Assembly: GCA_030674185.1 (NCBI GenBank) | Contig: CM060312.1 | Span: 26,877,335 to 26,941,334, forward strand | Length of the DNA stretch: 64,000 bases | DNA from: Monoplex corrugatus | Lineage: Eukaryota > Mollusca > Gastropoda > Littorinimorpha > Ranellidae | Direction of reading: 5' to 3' | Shown here: one piece after another, positions 10,947 to 37,490 of the stretch | Layout of the letters: each line of letters starts with the position of its first letter | Position numbering within the stretch: the stretch's first letter is position 1 | Program-made: the position numbers and the translations under genes | Notes under the pieces: model-generated | Database searches by the model: none | What the model was told of the DNA's origin: nothing | What the model saw: only the letters and a program-made list of their open reading frames with translations

Positions 10947-11175
10947 AATGTTGTCTAGATCCTTTTCTTTTAACCAGTTACAATTGAGGGCCAAGTTGGC
11001 TGAAAAGAGACAATCTTTTATGATGAATACTGATTGTGAAAAAACTGCTGCTGTCCCAACTAGGGGTCTAAACCCCTTGAGTATATGCCATGCAGCCACG
11101 GTGTACCCGTGCCTACATCTTTCTTGGCCAGCAAGTGCCTTCTCTACAGACATGAGCTTATCTTTGAAACAAAAG
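10947..11175 (+). CDS. Candidate upstream coding exon of the RhoGEF (start codon 10948)
   Basis: A T-rich tract ending in an AG at 10945-10946 precedes ATG at 10948. The 76-codon frame runs to 11175 and is followed by GT (gtaacg). It ends in phase 0, exactly what the exon at 14922 needs, and its last residues, LSLKQK, join the basic STKSKRRS of that exon. The peptide starts MLSRSFSFNQLQLRAKLAEK. I do not recognise it in vertebrate NET1/ARHGEF3, whose N-termini vary between isoforms. It could instead be a chance ORF; the donor is only moderate. RNA evidence would decide. Confidence 0.4.
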
Positions 11176-11306
11176 GTAACGAGAGAGAGAGGGGGGGGGG
11201 AGGGGGGTGTGGAAGGGGAGAGGGGATACAGACAGAAAAATGTTCTTGTCAGTGGTCAGCTTAAAGTATTTTATGTGTTGAAAGGGTGGGTGGATGGGAG
11301 GTGTGC

Positions 11307-11309
11307 ATG

Positions 11310-11346
<37 letters not shown>
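11307..11346 (+). repeat. GT microsatellite
   Basis: tgcatgcatg followed by about 16 GT units. A TTG/TTC/TTA trinucleotide-rich stretch follows at 11421-11470. Confidence 0.9.
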
Positions 11347-11780
11347 ATATATGGAAAACAGAGCAAAATGTTTCAGTTTTCTCAGGTGTTTTCTTGGTTT
11401 TGTGTCGATTAGTCATTTTTTGTTGCTGCTGTTGTTGTTGTTTTCTTCTTCTTCTTATTATTATTATTATTGGTATTGTATTGTCATTGTTGTTGTGGCT
11501 TTTGTGTAATAAAGCCTTTGATGTGCAATTATGGCTGTTTGTCTGGTAACAATAATTCTTGAAACTATATCCATGTTGGAACATTGGAGGACAAGTCTGT
11601 TTTTATTCATGTCTTTGAAATTTTTTTGATTTGCCTAGAAAGGGAAATTTGCCAGCATGTCATGTCAGTTTTTGTTGTTTGTTTTTCACTGCCCCATGTA
11701 CATGTAGGCTATTACGGAACAATTTGCATTTTTCACTGTAGTGTATATTACGGAACAGTTTTCATTAGCGGTTGGAGCGC

Positions 11781-11844
11781 GCATGCACACAAACACACAC
11801 ATTCCCGCACGCATGTGCGCGCGCGCACACACACACACACACAC
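11781..11844 (+). repeat. CA/GC alternating purine-pyrimidine tract
   Basis: gcgcgcatgcacac through acgcatgtgcgcgcgcgc to a CA run. Such alternation favours Z-DNA. Confidence 0.8.
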
Positions 11845-11869
11845 CAACAACAGCAACAATAACCACTTC

Positions 11870-12711
11870 ATCTGGCATCACTCAGAGTGACAATACATTT
11901 TACACATGAACAAACGAACACACATCAGACTTGTTGACGTGGCTATTAAAAGTTAGTTGACTGTATGCCATAGTTTACTTAATTAATGAAGGAGAAGGAG
12001 AGTACTTGAACCAGTCATGGACCTCTACCAATCCCTGACACTTGACAGCTTAAAAAATATCAGATTCCAAGGAATCACAAGCCTGTGAAGACATGTCTCA
12101 TGTTGTGCATGATACTATACCAGTAATGATCTTTTTGTCTCGGATTTTAAAATCTATTTCTCTTAAGTTGATTACGATTGATCCATCAGACATAAACATT
12201 ATTCTCTATTAGAAGTATAGCTTTAAACAGGGTATATGAGGGAAGGCTTAAACAAATTACAGACACAAATTGATTTAGAGTATTCCGTGTGATGTTCTTA
12301 TTCTGCTCTGCTCTTTTTAATGTATGTGCCCAGACATAAAGTGATAAACAGTCTTAGCAACAATTTGCCTGTGCTGTTTGAGCAGTATTTACCACATATT
12401 TAAGTATGATAGTGGCCATAGCCTTGTGCAGGTGGAATTTGGTGAGGCTTTTGCATTTGTCATCCCAAAATGGTTTCAGTATGTAATGACCTTGCATCAA
12501 CAGTTTTCATTCTTTCATTAGTTCCCCTCTGGTCAGACTGCACATTGTACATTGGCTTCAGACAGATTCTGAATAGCTGCATACTGCTTACCCAAGCAGA
12601 CCACTGGAAGGTCTTACTTAGTGCAGCTAGGCTCAACTGCCATTATTTTGGAGCTTCACCATCAGTCTTGCTCATGCCTCTTGGGGAATACAGCAACCAG
12701 AAAGGACATCA
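11870..12711. other. No gene recognised
   Basis: AT-rich intronic or upstream sequence. It carries no recognised repeat and no domain-bearing open frame. Confidence 0.5.
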
Positions 12712-12920
12712 TTAACCCTTTGACTCTTGAATCCTATCCACCAGCATCCTGTGTTGTCAACCATGCTCGCAAAACAAAAACTGAACCCTTTGATTCCCTC
12801 ACCCTATCCACCAGCTTCCTGTGGGGTAAAAACTTAATCCTTTGACTCTTTCGCCCTATCTACTAGTTTCTTGCAGGGCTAAGGAAGCTGGTAGATATGG
12901 TGACGGAGTCAAAGGGTTAA
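12712..12920. mobile_element. TTAA-flanked palindromic MITE, expanded copy
   Basis: Outer ends ATTAACCCTTTGACTC and GAGTCAAAGGGTTAA. Internally the arm motif (ccctttgattccctcacc, then tatccaccagcttcctg) is repeated three times instead of twice, so the copy is longer (209 bp). Another aaagggttaa terminus follows at about 13019-13030. Confidence 0.75.
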
Positions 12921-13384
12921 ACTTTTGCAATTATTGGATAGTGTACAGAAGTCAAAATGGGGAATGGAGCGCTTAAAGTTGTGAAACGCCACAGACGCTT
13001 TTAATCGCCAAAAGTAGTGAAAGGGTTAACAGTAATGTGCAGGAAGTCAGGGCTTAATGGTTGAATCACTAGTCAAGGATGTAAGAAGTTCTGGTTTTGG
13101 TTACCAGTCAGACATGGACTTTTCTTTTGCCCCATTCTGCTAGCAGTTGGCCAGGAGTGCTGGTCTGGATGCTGGTCATTTAGATAAGATGATAAGATCT
13201 TCAATGCAGTATGTACCTAATGTGCATAAAATAATTCATGTGCTGCAGAAAAATAACAGACCTTGTAAGTTAGTTGTATCTCGGTCATTGTTATAATTGA
13301 ACTTGATTGAGTAGCATGTCTGATGCAAAATATTGAGAAACTCATTGGGTTCAGTTGATGATTGTCCTGGAACAAACTTCCTCT

Positions 13385-13695
13385 CTCAGTCCGTCAGCAA
13401 CCTACTTTTGTCTCCTCTAAGTCCGCTCTCAAAACTCACCTTTTCTCCTCTGCATAAAATCCTGACCTCACTCAATCCCCTCTGCAGCCTGTCTCCACTC
13501 GGAGGGGAATCACACTGTAATATATAATTGTATATAATGTGCTCTCTATAATTTTCCATTGCTTTTATTCTTTCTCCCCATTTATAGCCGTGTGTGTGTG
13601 TGTGCATGCGTGCGTGCGTGCCTGCCTGTTCAGCGCTTAGATTTGATTTTATCAAGATTTTGCGCTATATAAATATTGTAATTATTATTATCATT
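13385..13695 (+). mobile_element. L2/CR1-like LINE 3' end, copy 2
   Basis: Very close to the copy at the window start: KSALKTHLFSSA with stop, the same 3'UTR landmarks (cactcggaggggaatcacac, ttatagccgtgtgtg) and the same ending gcgctatataaat, followed by an ATT-rich tail. One base in the Ser/Phe run-in differs, which breaks the frame just before it. It lies in intronic or 5' DNA of the RhoGEF, upstream of exon 14922. Confidence 0.8.
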
Positions 13696-14024
13696 ATATA
13701 AAACATGCATTCGTGTCAGCCGCCTTTGACTGATGGTCATGTAGTACATGCAGTGAGCAGGATGTTTGAATCCGTTTTAGGAAGGTGTTGGGAAGGGATT
13801 GAAAATTTACCAAAACAGAAGTGAGGCAGATTGTGTTTCCTGTTTTGTTTGTTTTACTTTTGTCTGCTTCATTCGTCCATTATAATTGGAAAAGATGTTA
13901 TAAGCATCTTGAATGTCTCTGTATGCCATTGGGAAAGACACCATCCCCGTCCCCATCCCCAACCCTGTCCCATCCCCTTTTTTGAACAATGTGTTATTGG
14001 ATGTGTGTGTGCATACTGGTCGCG

Positions 14025-14150
14025 CAGCCCACACTGTATAGACGTTATGTTGCTGCACAGTCTGCAGAACTCTGTAAACTTAACTTCAGTGGACGCATAT
14101 GCTGGATATTTTAGTGAGCCAGTGAACAAGAACATGGTTTACAGGGTCTT
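14025..14150. mobile_element. SINE family 1 fragment
   Basis: agcccacactgtatagac, gttgctgcacagtctgcag and gcatatgctggatatttt are in the same order as at 62490-62570. The tRNA-like head is missing; a MITE copy begins right at its end. Confidence 0.5.
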
Positions 14151-14229
14151 TTAACCCTTTGACTCCCTCACCCCCATCCATGGGTTAATTTTTTTTTTGC
14201 AGTTGGTGGATAGGGTGCGGGAGTGAAAT
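14151..14229. mobile_element. TTAA-palindrome MITE, deleted copy
   Basis: TTAACCCTTTGACTCCCTCA at the left, a short T run, then gttggtggatagggtgcggg and agtgaaat. The centre and the right TTAA are lost. Confidence 0.6.
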
Positions 14230-14248
14230 GAAATATACGAAAACAATT

Positions 14249-14490
14249 TTAGGTAATTTAGGCCCGTGTCCTTAGTTATATTTAAATTTGTATTCGGGTA
14301 TGTTTTTTAAGTCGGTATGATAAATTGGACGGAGTGGCCAACTCCAGGGCATCTTCTTAAAATATGTGCAGAAATACATTGATGTGTGTACTTTCTTTTC
14401 TTTTCCTTTTTTTTCTTTTTTTTTTCCCTGTTGAAGTTTTGTGAATTATTATAGCCCTGGTATGGCTCCACGCAGCTGGCTGGGCTTTAA
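14249..14490 (+). mobile_element. Interspersed repeat (SINE-like, family 4), copy 2
   Basis: Shares aggtaatttaggcccgtg, gataaattggacggagtgg and the tail ggctggctgggctttaa with 9519-9756. A MITE starts at its last TTAA (14487), so the MITE either inserted in the tail or used this TTAA. Confidence 0.6.
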
Positions 14491-14677
14491 CCTTTGCCAC
14501 CTGCACCCTATCTATCAACTGCAAAAACTTAACCCTTTGACTTCCTCACCCTATCCACCAGCTTCCTGCAGGAAGCTGGTGGATAGGGTGAGGGAGTCAA
14601 AGGGTTAAGTTTTTGCTCCTCCAGCATGGTTGACAAAGAAGGATGATGTTGGACAGGCTGCAGGGTCAAAGGGTTAA
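14487..14677. mobile_element. TTAA-flanked palindromic MITE with 96-bp inner palindrome
   Basis: Outer TTAA sites at 14487-14490 and 14674-14677. The inner part 14521-14616 is a palindrome centred on CTGCAG (14566-14571), arms starting gcaaaaacttaaccctttga, with a single mismatch. It could extrude as a 48-bp-stem hairpin or cruciform. No coding capacity, so any movement would depend on a transposase supplied in trans. Confidence 0.85.
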
Positions 14678-14921
14678 ACAACAATAACAAAAACCCACTA
14701 GTTAATACCTGATCAGGTTCAAACTCCAACCCTCAGATGGAATGAGACCTGACTAGAAGTCCATGTTCTAACCACACAGCTCTGATATCTGTGTAAAGAC
14801 ATTGTCAGCTCCTGGTTTGTGTGTGATTTTGTGGTTGGGAATGATGTGAAAATGTTTGACACTGTGTACTGTTGGCAAAGAAGTTATAAATAAAAAATAC
14901 CTGTTGTGTGTTTGTGTGCAG

Positions 14922-30573
<15,652 letters not shown>

Positions 30574-32420
30574 TCCCTCCCCTTCTCCTGTTCCCTTTTT
30601 TTACCACACGAGATTTATCAACGACATAACCGATGCTGTACATTTTACACTTCCAGCGTGTATTGTGTATCGCTTGTGTATCGACTGAAATGCTGTACAT
30701 GTATGCTGACTTTGCACTACAGAGGAGTTATTCTGCGTCATTAAAACTGAAGGGTGACTTGTAGAGCTGGTGACCAAAAATGTGTGCTCTGTCATTGAAA
30801 CCAAATGATGTGTGTAGAAATGACAAAGAGAAGTGTACTGTTTCTAAAGCTACATGACATCTTTGAAAAACTGTAGTAGAAATGATGAATGAAGACACAC
30901 GTTCTGTCACGAAAAACAAGTGGTGCCTTCCTTGTTGTTGAACGAATGGTGACAATTTCTGAAACGAACAATGCTTTGAAAATATCACTGTCGTACCTTT
31001 TCTCAAATGATTTGGTATCAGTGATTGACTCTACAAAAGAGATTGACTTGTATAGGATTTTGCCTTGTTCCCCAATCTTCTCCAACATTGGGGTCCGGGT
31101 CACTATTTCTCCACATGCTTTATGCCGGAAGTTGAATTTTCTCAAAGTGTAGTTGATCAATCTTTCTTACTTCAGAGAGAAAGCAGCTGTTTTATTGTAT
31201 TGTCTCTTTCAACATATATGGATTGGATGTGGACTTCACACTGTAGGCATGTAAAGAGTGGCAATGGCGCATGTCAGCTGCAGCTGCCTGTGCTACTATT
31301 TGTTTGTTTTTGTGTCTGTTCCTGGATTTGTGAACTTGTGTCTTTCTTTCATGATTGATAGGAATGGCTTTCTCTGACAAAAGATCACTACTGAAATTAA
31401 TGGCAGTGACTCTTGCCTTGTGTAATGTCTGTCTTGGATACTGATGTCGAATGGCAGCTTGTTCCTTCATTCGTTCATCTGTTGGTATGGAGTCACAAAA
31501 ATGGTGATCAGGCCAGATGGTTTCATCTGTGTGTGTGTGTGTGTGTGTAGCATGTTTTTGTGGTGTGGTTTGTATGTATGTTCTTTTGTGGTGTGTGTTG
31601 CATGGTATGTCTGCATGTGTGTTTTTGTGTGTAGTGATGATATAGCATGAATGTGCATTTTGGTGTGCTGTGGTGATGGTGTCTTTGAGTATGTGCATAC
31701 TTGCACATGTGTATGCATAATGTGTAACTGGGAATCAGTTTTACCTTCTTTTAATTAATGTAGTCTGTGCTTATTTCTTTTAACTCAACATCACAATGAC
31801 ATCAGTTTCTCACATCACACCTTTCAATAGAAATGCTTGTCGTTTATTTTGTTTTTTGGGTTTTTTTTTTTTAGCCTATGTTTCATTTGATGATTAAAAA
31901 GAAAAGGTAAGAGAATTGAGAGACAATGAAAGGTGACATATTGTAACAGACTGTGATCGGCTGGGCTGTAAAGTGCTTTGTGATGTTGAAGGACTACACG
32001 GAGATGTACAGTGTTTTTACCACAAGTGTGCGGATCTTGTAAAAGACAGTATGCTCCTGGAAAGCGATTTGAAATGAGATAATTCATGGTGTTTCTTCAT
32101 GTGATTGTGGAGGAAAGTGGAAGATACTCTGTGTGGGAAAGGATTTTAAGGATTATATCACGGCTTTTTAATGTACATGGTGGACAGTGAACTACAATGC
32201 CCATTGGAGGTGAGTTGACAAGGTTCACAAAAATTGACTGATTTCTTTGAAGTCGTTTGACATCGACTTTTCGAAACAAGTCTTTTTATTTTTCATCACC
32301 AATTGACTTTTCAAACAAATTCTTTTTTTTTTTATTATTCATCAGATTGATTCTTTCCATTTATTACATGTGTCTTAGAGCATTTGTAGGTGCTCTTGAT
32401 AAACATACTTTCTGAATAAA
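30574..32420 (+). other. 3'UTR of the RhoGEF (extent inferred)
   Basis: T/G-rich non-coding sequence follows the stop codon. An ATTAAA at 30740-30745 and an AATAAA at 32415-32420 are candidate poly(A) signals; neither can be confirmed from sequence alone. A GT microsatellite lies at 31531-31548. The shared SINE-tail motif CGGCTGGGCTGTAAAG occurs near 31955-31971. No coding potential was recognised. Confidence 0.4.
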
Positions 32421-33269
32421 ATGTCTGATTTGTAGATGCAAATCAACTGTAAATACAACTATTTTGTCTTTGCAGACTGAGAAATCGCAAGATTTTTAAG
32501 ATGGTATCAGCTAATTTTAATTAAAGGTGATTCATTCCCATGATCAGTGGGTGATACTGGTGGAGGGGGGGTAGGGAGTTGTTTTAAATCCTTTTAAGGT
32601 CTTTTGTTTTTTGATATTTTAGGTCCTTTTTGACCTGGAAATACTTGAAAATCTGGCTAGAATCAAAACTGAGTGCTTGATATGGATTGTAATGTCCGTG
32701 AATAGAGCGAAAGATGAATGTTTTACAGGAACTAGTTTGAATGCGGTAAGACTCACAGGAGCTATTTTGATTGAAATCAGATTGTTAAGTATGGATTTTC
32801 TTGTCATTTTGAAGTGATTCTGATGGTGTTTATGAAAACCAGCTTGAAATGTTAACCAGAGATGTCATGAATGAACTGATACTGTTTGTTGGAGCTCTTC
32901 ATGTGATTGTAGAAAGTGAAACATTGTCCGTGAGAACTGGCTTGAATGAAATCAGTGCCATGAGATAGCTCTGTGTAGCTGTGCACGTTTGCATGGACAT
33001 AGAATGTGGATGTGTAAATTTGAAAGGGTGGAAAAAAGGCATTGATTTCATCATCCTTGAGGAAATGATGTTTATGTCAACTTTCAAATGTATGGTTGTT
33101 TCACCTTTAAGAGCTGTTTTGCTCTATGGACTATTATCTTTTCTTAATAAACAAAACAGTAAAGGAAGTATTCTGTCACTACAGCCAGCCTTTAGGTAGA
33201 AGATGAATGGTTATTCCCAGTTTAGTTTAAAGAAGGGTGTTAACTGTTATGACTCAGTCTCAAGATTAC

Positions 33270-33980
33270 ATGTTGCTAGATGTATCCCTGTACTAAAGAC
33301 ATCAAAATCAGATTTGGGGTGGCAAAACTGAAAATGATTCAACTCAAACATTTGGAAAGACCGAAGCATACCAACAACCCCTGGAATCAAAATTTAAAAT
33401 GTCTGATCCAGCATGTAATGCTGTATGGCTGTAAAGCCCGGACATGCAGAAAAGCAGATGAAAATAAGATCAAAGCAGCAGAGATGTGGTTTTACAGGCA
33501 GCTCCTTAGTTAGAGTCAGGTGGACTGATAAAAGAACAAATGAAAATATTTTGAACAAACTGACAGTCCAACATCAACTGCAGGCAGAAATCAATAAAAG
33601 AGAAATTAAATACATGGGCCATGCAACCTGCAACCCCAGCACAACCCTAATGACTGCAAGTTTTGTAAGGAAAGGTTGAGGTGAAAAGAAATGAGGGTAG
33701 ACCACCCACTTCCTGTATGAACAACAACATTAGTGGTTTGAAGGTCTGTCAAGTAGCAAAGAGACGTCAAGTAGCAAAGAGACGTCAAGTAGCGAAGAGA
33801 CGTCAAGTAGCAAAGAGACGTCAAGTAGCGAAGAGACGTCATGTAGCGAAGAGACGTCAAGTAGCGAAGAGACGTCAAGTAGCGAAGAGACGTCAAGACC
33901 ACAGTGAATGGAGGAGAGTTGTTGTGATGTCTGCTGTGGCAGCTATCATCCAAGTGATGTTGACAGGTAACAGATGAGGA
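33270..33980 (+). pseudogene. Degenerate LINE C-terminal region with embedded 18-bp minisatellite
   Basis: Post-RT pattern of a non-LTR retrotransposon: HVMLYGCKARTCRKADENKI, KAAEMWFYRQLL, then after a frameshift near 33513 RVRWTDKRTNENILNKL, IKYMGHA, stops, and GRPPTSCMNNNISGLKV followed by the QVAKRR repeats and DHSEWRRVVVMSA. The usual order is YGCE-W...IEAAEMWFxRRMLRISWTD...GRPP...DRxxWRRxV. The element is dead. Confidence 0.7.
33749..33897 (+). repeat. 18-bp minisatellite inside the LINE ORF, about 8 copies
   Basis: Unit caagtagcaaagagacgt (cga variant in later copies). In the LINE frame it reads QVAKRR repeated, flanked in the same frame by GLKVC and QDHSEWRRVV. Each unit holds GACGTCA, the inverse of TGACGTC. 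Confidence 0.95.
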
Positions 33981-34107
33981 CAAATCATTTACTGCAGTGA
34001 AACTGAGAAGTGTTTGGACATGAGTTTTCATGATACTTTTGATGAGAATGTACTGTTTCATGTCATATGTGAGAGATCAGTTAAAAATAAAAGTGACTGC
34101 TTCTGCC

Positions 34108-34310
34108 AGTCTCACCTGTCGACATCACTGGGTTCAGTGTTAACCGCTGCACTCTTTGACACCACCACTCTCCTCCAAACGGCTCTGTCTTGACTTTTGT
34201 GGACAACTTCTTGAATATTCAGGCCACTGATGTTGGTTATGTTCTCGATGTATGAGATTGGAGGTCTGCCTTTCTTCCTTTTTGTCTCTGTTTTTCCTTA
34301 AAAAATGATT
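34108..34310 (-). pseudogene. LINE C-terminal fragment, minus strand
   Basis: The reverse complement translates as KRKKGRPPISYIENITNISG, then LNIQEVVHKSQDRAVWRRVV and VSKSAAVNTEPSDVD. This is the same C-terminal pattern as the plus-strand fragment just upstream (GRPP...DxxxWRRVV), without the minisatellite. The two are in opposite orientation, 130 bp apart. Confidence 0.7.
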
Positions 34311-35005
34311 GCTGTGAGGTCTGTGTACTTGTTGATGTCTGGTTGTAGTTTAGCTAGATATTGCATGCCTCATAAGAGATAGCATCCTGAACAGTAGAGA
34401 AGCATAAAAACCAGATTGGTGTTACACCAGAATGGTGTTAAAAGCAGATTACAGTTTTTATCTTAAGAACAAACTTGCTATGTTACAAATGCTGCAGAGA
34501 CTTTCTTTCAGTATATATACTGTGCCATGTCTTATTGCTGCAGTCATACAGCAGTCTTTGGCTCATTGTCCATGCCAGTGTTCATCATTTGGCCTCTGCA
34601 TAAACAAAAACCTTGAAACAGGAGTCACACTGCACATGTTTTTTGTAACTCCCTTCTAATCCAGCACCCTGGTTCCCCATTTATGTATGTGTAATCATCT
34701 AGATTTTTTTTCTATCTTCTTGTTTTTCTGCTTGATTATTTGGCATTGAAACCAAAATGCCATCATTAAAAATCTCAAGTAGCATTAATGTATCATCATT
34801 AAAAAGTTCTCTTAAGAGGCATGAAATGTTGAAAGGTGATTTGCATGCCATATGATTTGTTGTTTTCAGGCACAACCTGGCTGGTTTAGAATGTGAAGCA
34901 TTGTATGAATTGAAATAGGCTGCCAGCATCAGATTTACGTCGACATTGTGTTCTTGCGTTGCCGTTTGTGCCAACACCTTGGCCAACTTGCCATTGATGC
35001 TCATG

Positions 35006-35086
35006 TTAACCCTTTCTCTCACGCACAATGTCCATCATTTTGTTGAAGAGAGCTAATGGATAGAGTGAGTTGAGTTGAAGGGTTAA
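35006..35086. mobile_element. TTAA MITE, degenerate short copy
   Basis: TTAACCCTTTCTCTCACGCA on the left, agttgaagggttaa on the right. The central part is deleted or diverged. Confidence 0.45.
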
Positions 35087-35644
35087 GGCCAAAACCAAGG
35101 CAAGCTCTTCTTTCTATGACTGTCTTTTCCCTTTGTTGATTGCTGCTCATTTATAATAATTCATATATCACTGCTCTTGTTTTCTGCTCATTTATATATC
35201 ATTGCTCTTGTTTCCTCCTTATGGACAACTTGTGCTCACTTTAATCGATTATGGCCAAAAACGAGCAGTCTCTTCTTTTACATTTCCTTTTGTGTGCATC
35301 TGTACTTTGTTGCCAAGATGGTGAAAATACTCTACAGTAACTTTCGCTTTGCTTTTTGTTGATTTGTCGTGTTTTTGTTTTTTACTGATCCATGCATGCC
35401 AATTTTTTTATGTAAATTTTAACATTTTGTGTTGTGCGTGTGTATGTGCATTAGATGACTAACATTATAGTATTTGGTCATCATGGATCATGTTTTCAGC
35501 AATGTATGATAAACCCATACCCCCTGTAGTCAAGCACAGTAGCAATCCTCTCTTCTTCTACCTCAGTGCTATCACTTTACGCACAGTGTCCAGTATTCAC
35601 AGAATTTTCACAGAAGTAGTGTAGAATCCAGTTACCCAACCTTT

Positions 35645-35885
35645 CCCCTTTTCACATATTTTGCACACTTGTTGTATTGCCATATTAATAATCATCACTG
35701 TTAAATTTGCAATAAATTAACATTGTTCTTTTCACATCTTCCACATATTTGTTGTATTGCCCATGTTATGGATAGTCACTCACAGCTAAGTTTGCAATTA
35801 TTGATTCACCTTGTCCTTTTCACATCTTCCACACTCTTGTTGTATTGCCCATATTATTAATTATCAGTGCTATATTTACAGTTAA
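35645..35885 (+). repeat. About 90-bp tandem repeat, 3 copies
   Basis: Each copy carries ccttttcacat, a cacacttgttgtattgcc-like phrase, an attattaat stretch and tttgcaat. Diverged, with copies near 35645, 35728 and 35815. Confidence 0.7.
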
Positions 35886-36028
35886 ACATTCTGTTTATGG
35901 TGTGTAAGCAGTCTCTACTCACAGAAAATGTGTTTATTCTTTTTTTCAATTTTTGTTGGTTATGGTGATGGTTATTTGTGTACCCCCCATTGGTGGTTAT
36001 TTTTGTATCTCCTGTTATCAAAATAAAA

Positions 36029-36058
36029 AGCAAAAGAGCAGGGGAGGGGGGGGGGGGG
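36029..36058 (+). repeat. G-rich tract
   Basis: About 11 G at 36048-36058 after ggggagg. Otherwise 35100-36900 shows no gene. Confidence 0.7.
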
Positions 36059-36928
36059 ATTGTTTCATATCGTATTGAAAACCAGAGCAAGGTGTCTGTG
36101 ACAAAAAATGCTCAAGCTAGATTTTCTTGGCTGCCTGTAGATGGATCCTTATCAAATTTGTGCCGTAAGTGTGTAAGTTTGAAGACATGGCCCTGAGTAA
36201 GGTCACATAGACAACAAAAGAAAAAAAAAGCTTGAAATCAGCCGTTTTTGAGGAAGGTGTGTGAACAGCATTTTCTTTGGAACTGGTGGAAATAGACAGC
36301 CACAGACCAGTCTGTTGAGACATAACTGTTCATGAAAATGGCAGCCAGATGGAATGATCTGATTTGATTAGTATATATGCATGCGCATAAAGGAACGCTA
36401 ATAGCTAGACTACGATGCTCTGTCAGGGCTACTTTTGATTCCCGGCATCAGCCATTATGAAATTGGCCCAGATAGGACGACCTGCTGACACTTTAATGCT
36501 CACTGTCTGGTATGATACAATGTAAGAAGCTATATATATCTGTTTTCAGTTCTGATAGTCTACTATTATCCTCGCGTCACATCAACTTCAAGTTTTTGTT
36601 ATCTGATGCCTCTTCAAGGCCACAGTGATCGTGAGTAATTAACATAAAATCTGGATTTTCTAGTGGGAAGCAAAAATCTTTATATATATAAAACAAAAGA
36701 TTATTCGAATGGTTTGACTGTCTTGTTGTTGTTTAATTGATTGCTTGCTTTTTGTTTCCTTTTTTTTTGTTTTTTTGTTTCACCTTTAGAGATCATCTTT
36801 GCTGTACACATGAAACTCATCAAAACTAACCAGAGTTTGTAGGCCTACTTGTGTGTGTGTGTGTTTCTGCCAATATGTGTGACTGTGTGTGCTTGTTGTG
36901 TTCACCTTGATGTTCACATTGCACATTT

Positions 36929-37490
36929 GTGCGTATAATGGTTACAAACACATTCTTTGTGTATAATGGTTACGAACACATTCTTTGTGTATAATGGTTA
37001 CAACCACATTCTTTGTGTATAGTGGTTATGAACACATCTTTGTGTATAATGGTTACAAACACATTCTTTGTGTATAATGGTTACAAACACATTCTTTGTG
37101 TATAATGGTTACAAACACATTCTTTGTGTATAACGGTTCAAACACATTCTTTGTGTATAATGGCTACAAACACATTCTTTGTGTATAATGGTTGCAAACA
37201 CATTCTTTGTTTTATAATGGTTCAACACATTCTTTGTGTATAATGGTTACAAACATTCTTTGTGTAAATGGTTACAAACACATTCTTTGTGTATAATGGT
37301 TACAAACACATTCTTTGTGTATAATGGTTACAAACACATTCTTTGTGTATAACGGTTACAAACACATTCTTTGTGTATAACGGTTACAAACACATTCTTT
37401 GTGTATAATGGCTACAAACACATTCTTTGTGTATAATGGATACAAACACATTCTTTGTGTATAATGGATACAAACACATTCTTTCATTGT
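36929..37490 (+). repeat. 28-bp minisatellite, about 20 copies
   Basis: Unit ttctttgtgtataatggtta plus caaacaca. Variants cluster (ataacggtt, ataatggata and ataatggct near the right side). Single-base deletions are frequent. Confidence 0.95.

Noticed and set aside
33681..33977. 98-codon ORF with QVAKRR repeats as a nuclear basic-repeat protein
   Set aside because: Flanks match the C-terminus of a LINE and the upstream part contains stops and a frameshift, so it is a repeat-expanded pseudogene.
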